Positions 49,446 to 53,240 of a stretch of 53,240 bases of DNA are shown here, one piece after another. This DNA comes from Halotalea alkalilenta DSM 17697 (lineage in GTDB: Bacteria; Pseudomonadota; Gammaproteobacteria; Pseudomonadales; Halomonadaceae). The position numbers were made by a program, and so were the translations under genes. The DNA lies in assembly GCF_000621205.1 (NCBI RefSeq), contig NZ_JHYY01000040.1, positions 1 to 53,240 on the forward strand, read 5' to 3'. The notes beneath the pieces are model-generated. The model did not search any database, was not told the origin of the DNA, and was given only the letters and a program-made list of their open reading frames with translations. Each line of letters starts with the position of its first letter. The stretch's first letter is position 1.

Positions 49446-50363
49446 TCAAATCAATCCGTGGCTGGAGAGGAAATCCCGCGCCACGCTGGTGGTCGATTGC
49501 TGCTCGATGTCGACCCGGGCGTTGAGCCCACGCATGGTCTCCTCGTCCAGCAGCGCGGAGAGCCGGTCCATCTGTTCACGCAGCTCGGGATGCGCCTGTA
49601 GATAGTCGGTGCGCACTACCGGCGCTGCGTTGTAGGCCGGGAAGTAGTTCTTGTCATCCTCGAGCACCCGCAGGTCGAAGGCGTCGATGCGTCCGTCGGT
49701 GGTGTAGACGATACCGCCATAGGCCTGCTGGTTGCGCAGCGCCAGATAGACGAGTCCAGGGTCCATCGAGCGCAGCTCGCTGCGCGAGAAACGATAGCCG
49801 TAGCGCTCAGCCATGCCCGGCAGGCCATCGGCGCGGCCGGCGAAATCGTAGTCCATCGCGAACAGGTGGAACTGATCGGGATGCGCTGCCATCCACTCGG
49901 CCATCTGGCTCATGGTGCGGATGTCGCCGTCGCGCTGGGCGATCTCCTCCGGCATCGCGATCGCATAGGTATTGTTGAACGAGGTCGGCGCCAGCCAGGT
50001 CAGTCCCTTCTCGCCATCGAGCTCGGTGACGCGCTGGTAGGAGGCTTCGGCATCGAGCACCTCCTCGACGTGGTTGTAGACGATCAGCGAGGTACCGGTG
50101 TACTCCCAGACCAGGTCGATCTCGTCGTTGAGCTGAGCAGGCCGCGTCAGCGCAGTGGAAAGCCCCCAGGTGACATCGACGCTGTAGCCGAGATGCTGGA
50201 GGTAGACCTGGGTCAAGGTCGCCAGCAGGCGCTGCTCGGTGAACGCCTTGGCGGCGACGCGGATGTTCGGCTGCTGCGCCTGGGCCAAGGGTGCGACGCA
50301 AAGCGCGAGCGCAGCCAGCGGCACCACCGCCAGCCGTGTCCAGCGAAGCGTAGGTAGACTCAT
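49446..50363 (-). CDS. Osmoprotectant (glycine-betaine-type) binding protein
   Basis: A periplasmic OpuAC/OsmF-fold binding protein of 305 residues. The signal peptide is about residues 1-29 (cleavage after AQAQ region, no lipobox). The ligand lobes show IRVAAKAFTEQRLLATL, DLVWEYTGTSLIVYN, SFNNTYAIAMPEE and YGGIVYTTDGRIDAFDL, the usual landmarks of the OpuC/YehZ group, with tyrosines that could form an aromatic cage. The ATG overlaps the upstream permease stop (ATGA). Confidence 0.92.
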   Translation of the reverse strand: MSLPTLRWTRLAVVPLAALALCVAPLAQAQQPNIRVAAKAFTEQRLLATLTQVYLQHLGYSVDVTWGLSTALTRPAQLNDEIDLVWEYTGTSLIVYNHVEEVLDAEASYQRVTELDGEKGLTWLAPTSFNNTYAIAMPEEIAQRDGDIRTMSQMAEWMAAHPDQFHLFAMDYDFAGRADGLPGMAERYGYRFSRSELRSMDPGLVYLALRNQQAYGGIVYTTDGRIDAFDLRVLEDDKNYFPAYNAAPVVRTDYLQAHPELREQMDRLSALLDEETMRGLNARVDIEQQSTTSVARDFLSSHGLI

Positions 50364-51088
50364 ACGACGGCCCTCTCGCTAGGCGCCTGGTGGCGGGAAA
50401 GGCGCAAGGTCAGCCAGGCGGCGAGGCCATCGAGCACCAGCGCCAGCAGGGCCGTCGCCACCGCGCCGAGCAGCATCTGCGACGGATCGTTCAAGTAGAT
50501 GCCAGGGAAGATCAGGTTGCCGAGGCTGTTGGCACCGATCAGAAACGAAAGCGGCGCGCTGCCGACGTTGATCACCAAAGCGATGCGCACGCCGCCCATG
50601 ATCACAGGCCAGGCGTTGGGCAGTTCGACCTGCCAGAGCGACTGCAACGGGCGCATGCCGAGCCCGCGCGCCGCTTCCTTGAGCGCCCCGTCGACGCCCG
50701 CGAGCCCTTGATAGGTATTGCGCACGATCGGCAGCAGCGCCGCGAGCCAGAGGGCGAACACCGCCGAGGTGCCGCCGATGCCGAAGAACGCCAGCGCGAT
50801 CGCCAGTACCGCCATCGGCGGCACCGTGTTGGCGACGTTGAAAATCTGCATGAAGCGTTCGGCGCTCTTGCTCACCGATGGCCGGCTGAGCGCGATACCG
50901 GCGCCGAGACCAGTGATCAGCGCAGCGACCATCGAGCAAGCCACCAGCAGCAGGTGCTGGCCTGTGTAGTAGAGCAAGTCGGCGCGGAAACGGGCAATGG
51001 TCGACGGGCCGATCCAAAGGATCAGCAGCGCCACCACCGCTATGCCCAAGAGGCCGCCGAGGACGCGCCGCAGGGTGGGTGGGGTCAT
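50360..51088 (-). CDS. Osmoprotectant ABC permease (complete)
   Basis: An OpuC/YehW-type permease of 242 residues, first in its operon. It has an N-terminal hydrophobic segment and five or six transport helices with ANTVPPMAVLAIALAFFGIGG, the ALWLAALLPIVRNTY stretch, and the EAA loop KEAARGLGMRPLQSLWQVELP. It is the full-length counterpart of the gapped permease. AAGGAGCGC lies ten bases before the ATG. The downstream order is binding protein, gapped permease, ATPase, EamA, pgeF. Confidence 0.92.
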   Translation of the reverse strand: MTPPTLRRVLGGLLGIAVVALLILWIGPSTIARFRADLLYYTGQHLLLVACSMVAALITGLGAGIALSRPSVSKSAERFMQIFNVANTVPPMAVLAIALAFFGIGGTSAVFALWLAALLPIVRNTYQGLAGVDGALKEAARGLGMRPLQSLWQVELPNAWPVIMGGVRIALVINVGSAPLSFLIGANSLGNLIFPGIYLNDPSQMLLGAVATALLALVLDGLAAWLTLRLSRHQAPSERAVV

Positions 51089-51326
51089 CTAATGCGCTCC
51101 TTCGCGATGATGTTATTGCTGTCGAACTCGCGCTCGATGAGCGTACGAGATCGCGGACGCACATTGGATTCTACACACAGCCTGCCGGTATAAATCAAAT
51201 TTATTCAAACAAATCAAAAGCCGCCGAATTGATTATTGACCGTTAAGGAAAACATCACTCGACAGTGCTCGCCGCCAACAGCGCGACCGGTGCGCCGTTT
51301 TCAAAACCAAGCGCGGGCCCCTCGGC
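51089..51326. other. AT-rich promoter region of the osmoprotectant operon
   Basis: On the minus strand this gap has TTGATT and TTATAC 18 bases apart, a plausible promoter, and a TAGAAT nearer the gene. Repeated TTTGATT-type strings (for example near 51190-51225) could bind a regulator. The right part is the untranslated end of the synthetase gene. No small gene is seen. Confidence 0.45.
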
Positions 51327-52694
51327 TCAGACCCGCAGCAGCAGATGCTCGCGCTCCCATGAGCTGATCACGCGGAAATAGGCGGCGTGCTCGGCGCGCT
51401 TGACCGCCAGGTAGCTGCGCACGAAGCGCTCGCCGAGCACGTCGATCAGCGGCTTGCACTCACCGAGCATGGCGAGCGAAGGCACCACATCGTTGGGCAG
51501 GGTGAGATCGCCACCGCTCACCGAACCGACCAGCGGCGGACGCGGCTCGAGGCGCTCGAGCAGACCCAGGTAGCCACAGGCCAGGGTCGCCGCCATCGCC
51601 AGATAGGGGTTGGCGTCGGCGCCGGGCAGGCGGTTCTCGATGCGCATGTTAGCGGTATCGCCGATCGGCACCCGCAGGCCGACGGTGCGATTGTCGTAGC
51701 TCCACTCGGCGTTGGTCGGCGCGCTGCCGCCGCTGTCGCTCGGCATCAGCCGGCGGTAGGAGTTGATGTTGGGGGCGAAGAACGGCATCGCCGCGGGAAT
51801 GTAGCGCTGCAGCCCGCCAATGAAGTTGAGGAACATCCGGCTCGGCTGGCCGTCCTCGTCGGCGAACAGATTGTCGCCCTGCCCCGCCGCGCGAAGGCTC
51901 TGGTGGATGTGCATCGCACTGCCCGGCTCATTGGCCATCGGCTTGGCCATGAAGGTCGCATACATTCCATGACGCAGCGCGGTCTCGCGCAGGGTGCGCT
52001 TGAAGATCAGCACCTGGTCGGCGAGATGCAGCGGGTCGCCGTGCTGGAAGTTGACCTCCATCTGCCCCGCCCCTTCCTCGTGGATCAGGGTGTCGAGATC
52101 GAGCCCTTGCTTCTCGCAGAAGTCGTACATCTCCTCGAACAGCGGATCGAATTCGTTCACCGCATCGATGCTGTAGGACTGGCGCCCGGTCTCCTGTCGT
52201 CCCGAGCGACCGATCGGCGGTTCGAGCGGGTAGTCGGCGTCGGTGTTGGTCTTGACCAGGTAGAACTCCATCTCCGGCGCCACCACCGGCTCCCAGCCGC
52301 GGGCGGCATAGAGATCGAGCACCCGGCGCAGCACGTAGCGCGGTGATATCTCAACCGGCTCGCCGCTCATGTAGAGGCAGTCGTGGATGATCTGGGCGGT
52401 CGGCTCCTCGGCCCACGGCACCAGGAACAGCGCGCCGGGATCGGCGATCAGCTGCATGTCGAGCTCGGCGAAGTTCCAAAAGCGCAGGTCCTCGTCGTCC
52501 GGGTAGCCGCCGGTGACGGTCTGGATGAACACTGAGTCGGGCAGCCTCGGCCGGCCACCGCGCAGGTACTTGCCGGCCGGCATGATCTTGCCCTTCAGTA
52601 CGCCGGTCATGTCGCTGACCAGGCACTCCACCTCGGTGATCCCGTGTTCCTTGAACCAGGCCTCGATGTCCATATTTCCGCTCGCTGTTTCCAT
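51327..52694 (-). CDS. Glutamine-synthetase-family enzyme, probably gamma-glutamylpolyamine synthetase (PuuA-like)
   Basis: PuuA-type enzymes join glutamate to putrescine or related amines with ATP as the first step of the glutamylated polyamine breakdown route. The 455-residue protein has the GS folds: N-terminal VECLVSDMTGVLKGK, the metal-site EMEFYLVK, EEGAGQMEVNFQH, FMAKPMANEPGSAMHIHQSL, NSYRRLMP, NRTVGLRVP and ADANPYLAMAA. It lacks the adenylylation tyrosine region of GlnA as far as I can judge. The start METASGNMD is uncertain; MDIEAWF seven codons on is possible. A polyamine-type permease lies upstream on the same strand. Confidence 0.85.
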   Translation of the reverse strand: METASGNMDIEAWFKEHGITEVECLVSDMTGVLKGKIMPAGKYLRGGRPRLPDSVFIQTVTGGYPDDEDLRFWNFAELDMQLIADPGALFLVPWAEEPTAQIIHDCLYMSGEPVEISPRYVLRRVLDLYAARGWEPVVAPEMEFYLVKTNTDADYPLEPPIGRSGRQETGRQSYSIDAVNEFDPLFEEMYDFCEKQGLDLDTLIHEEGAGQMEVNFQHGDPLHLADQVLIFKRTLRETALRHGMYATFMAKPMANEPGSAMHIHQSLRAAGQGDNLFADEDGQPSRMFLNFIGGLQRYIPAAMPFFAPNINSYRRLMPSDSGGSAPTNAEWSYDNRTVGLRVPIGDTANMRIENRLPGADANPYLAMAATLACGYLGLLERLEPRPPLVGSVSGGDLTLPNDVVPSLAMLGECKPLIDVLGERFVRSYLAVKRAEHAAYFRVISSWEREHLLLRV

Positions 52695-52788
52695 GGTCGA
52701 ATCCACGTCGCTCAGTCTAGGGCCGAATCGGCGTGGCCGGCCCCTCAAGAAGGTACTCGTCGCAGCCGGGCAGGCCCAAGCGCCCCAC

Positions 52789-52832
52789 TCACCGCACCTC
52801 TTCTCACCGCACCCCTCTCACAACACCCCTTC
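52789..52832 (-). repeat. 15-bp tandem repeat spanning the stop codon of the pot-type permease
   Basis: In the gene direction three imperfect units follow each other: GAAGGGGTGTTGTGA, GAGGGGTGCGGTGA and GAAGAGGTGCGGTGA. The first contains the last four codons plus the TGA stop; each further unit ends in another TGA. A partial fourth unit (GTGGGGCG) follows. Confidence 0.85.
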
Positions 52833-53240
52833 GCGACGGCGCGAGCGCAGGGTGAAGGCAAGGCTCAAAAGCGCCGCGATCATCACCGCGAAGATCATCA
52901 GCGCGCCGATCGCGTTGATCTCCGGGGAGATACCCCGTCGGATCGCTCCCCAGATGTAGATCGGCAGCGTCGCGCTCTCGGGCCCCGAAGTGAAGAAGCT
53001 GATCACGAAGTCGTCGAACGACAAGGTGAAGGCCAGGAAGAAACCCGCCACCAGCGCCGGCTTGATCGCCGGGATGATGAAGTGCACCGCCCGCTTCCAC
53101 GGACTCGCGTAGAGGTCCTTCGCCGCGTCGAACAGCGAAGCGTCGAGCCCGACGAAGCGCGAGTACACCACCAGCGCCACGAACGGCAGCTGGAAGGTCA
53201 CATGGGCGATGATCATCGTCGTCATCCCCGGTCGCAGCCA
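52818..53240 (-). CDS. Polyamine-type ABC permease (PotC/PotI-like), 5' part outside the window
   Basis: The last 140 residues of a spermidine/putrescine-type permease; the frame runs off the window at its N-terminal side. It has the MetI-like permease core with AHVTFQLPFVALVVYSRF, the EAA coupling loop FDAAKDLYASPWKRAVHFI, and SFDDFVISFFTSGPESATLP, typical of PotC/PotI. The final helix ends RSRRREGVL. It lies 123 bases upstream of the PuuA-like gene, which suggests a polyamine uptake and breakdown locus continuing to the right. Confidence 0.88.
   Translation of the reverse strand, partial: WLRPGMTTMIIAHVTFQLPFVALVVYSRFVGLDASLFDAAKDLYASPWKRAVHFIIPAIKPALVAGFFLAFTLSFDDFVISFFTSGPESATLPIYIWGAIRRGISPEINAIGALMIFAVMIAALLSLAFTLRSRRREGVL

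Overview
This GC-rich window is one continuous gammaproteobacterial chromosome segment carrying about 52 protein genes. The order rplM-rpsI-sspAB, murA-ibaG-mla, kds-lpt-rpoN-hpf-rapZ, pmbA/darP/tldD, yhdP-rng-maf-mreDCB | gatCAB closely follows the order known from Pseudomonas and Halomonadaceae. The short HisG, the compatible-solute ABC transporter and the protein sequences suggest a Halomonas-like or Zymobacter/Halotalea-like organism. That placement is inference; no rRNA is present. I see no tRNA, rRNA, CRISPR array, transposase, integrase or phage gene.

Layout. Positions 330-5900 hold sspB, sspA, rpsI and rplM (minus), the divergent division genes zapE and zapG, a GNAT acetyltransferase and a Nif3-family protein. 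Positions 6030-14342 hold degS (plus), then on the minus strand the chain mlaF-E-D-C-B, ibaG, murA, hisG, hisD (phospholipid trafficking, peptidoglycan precursor, histidine). Positions 14595-21301 (plus) hold kdsD-kdsC-lptC-lptA-lptB (Kdo synthesis and LPS transport), rpoN, hpf and rapZ. Positions 21412-33546 hold pmbA, darP, tldD, yhdP, rng, maf and mreD-C-B. Positions 33809-37088 (plus) hold gatC-A-B, followed by pgm and dctA on the minus strand. From 40944 the content becomes more accessory: a TonB receptor with a ferric-siderophore ABC operon (plus), then on the minus strand a tightly packed osmoprotectant-type ABC operon ending in an EamA exporter and pgeF, a glutamylpolyamine-synthetase-like gene, and a polyamine-type ABC permease cut by the window end.

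Together the core part is an envelope block: Kdo and LPS transport, Mla lipid retrieval, MurA, YhdP, MreBCD and DegS. Compared with the Pseudomonas order, several usual neighbours are absent at otherwise intact junctions: petABC, hisC, ptsN, npr and a nitrilase.

The most unusual sequence signals are: short tandem repeats that include or begin with the stop codon at three gene ends (pmbA, mreB, the pot-type permease); a roughly 20-residue gap in one of the two osmoprotectant permeases; and a near-consensus sigma-54 site inside an inverted repeat in front of rpoN. No wholly new multi-gene system was recognised.
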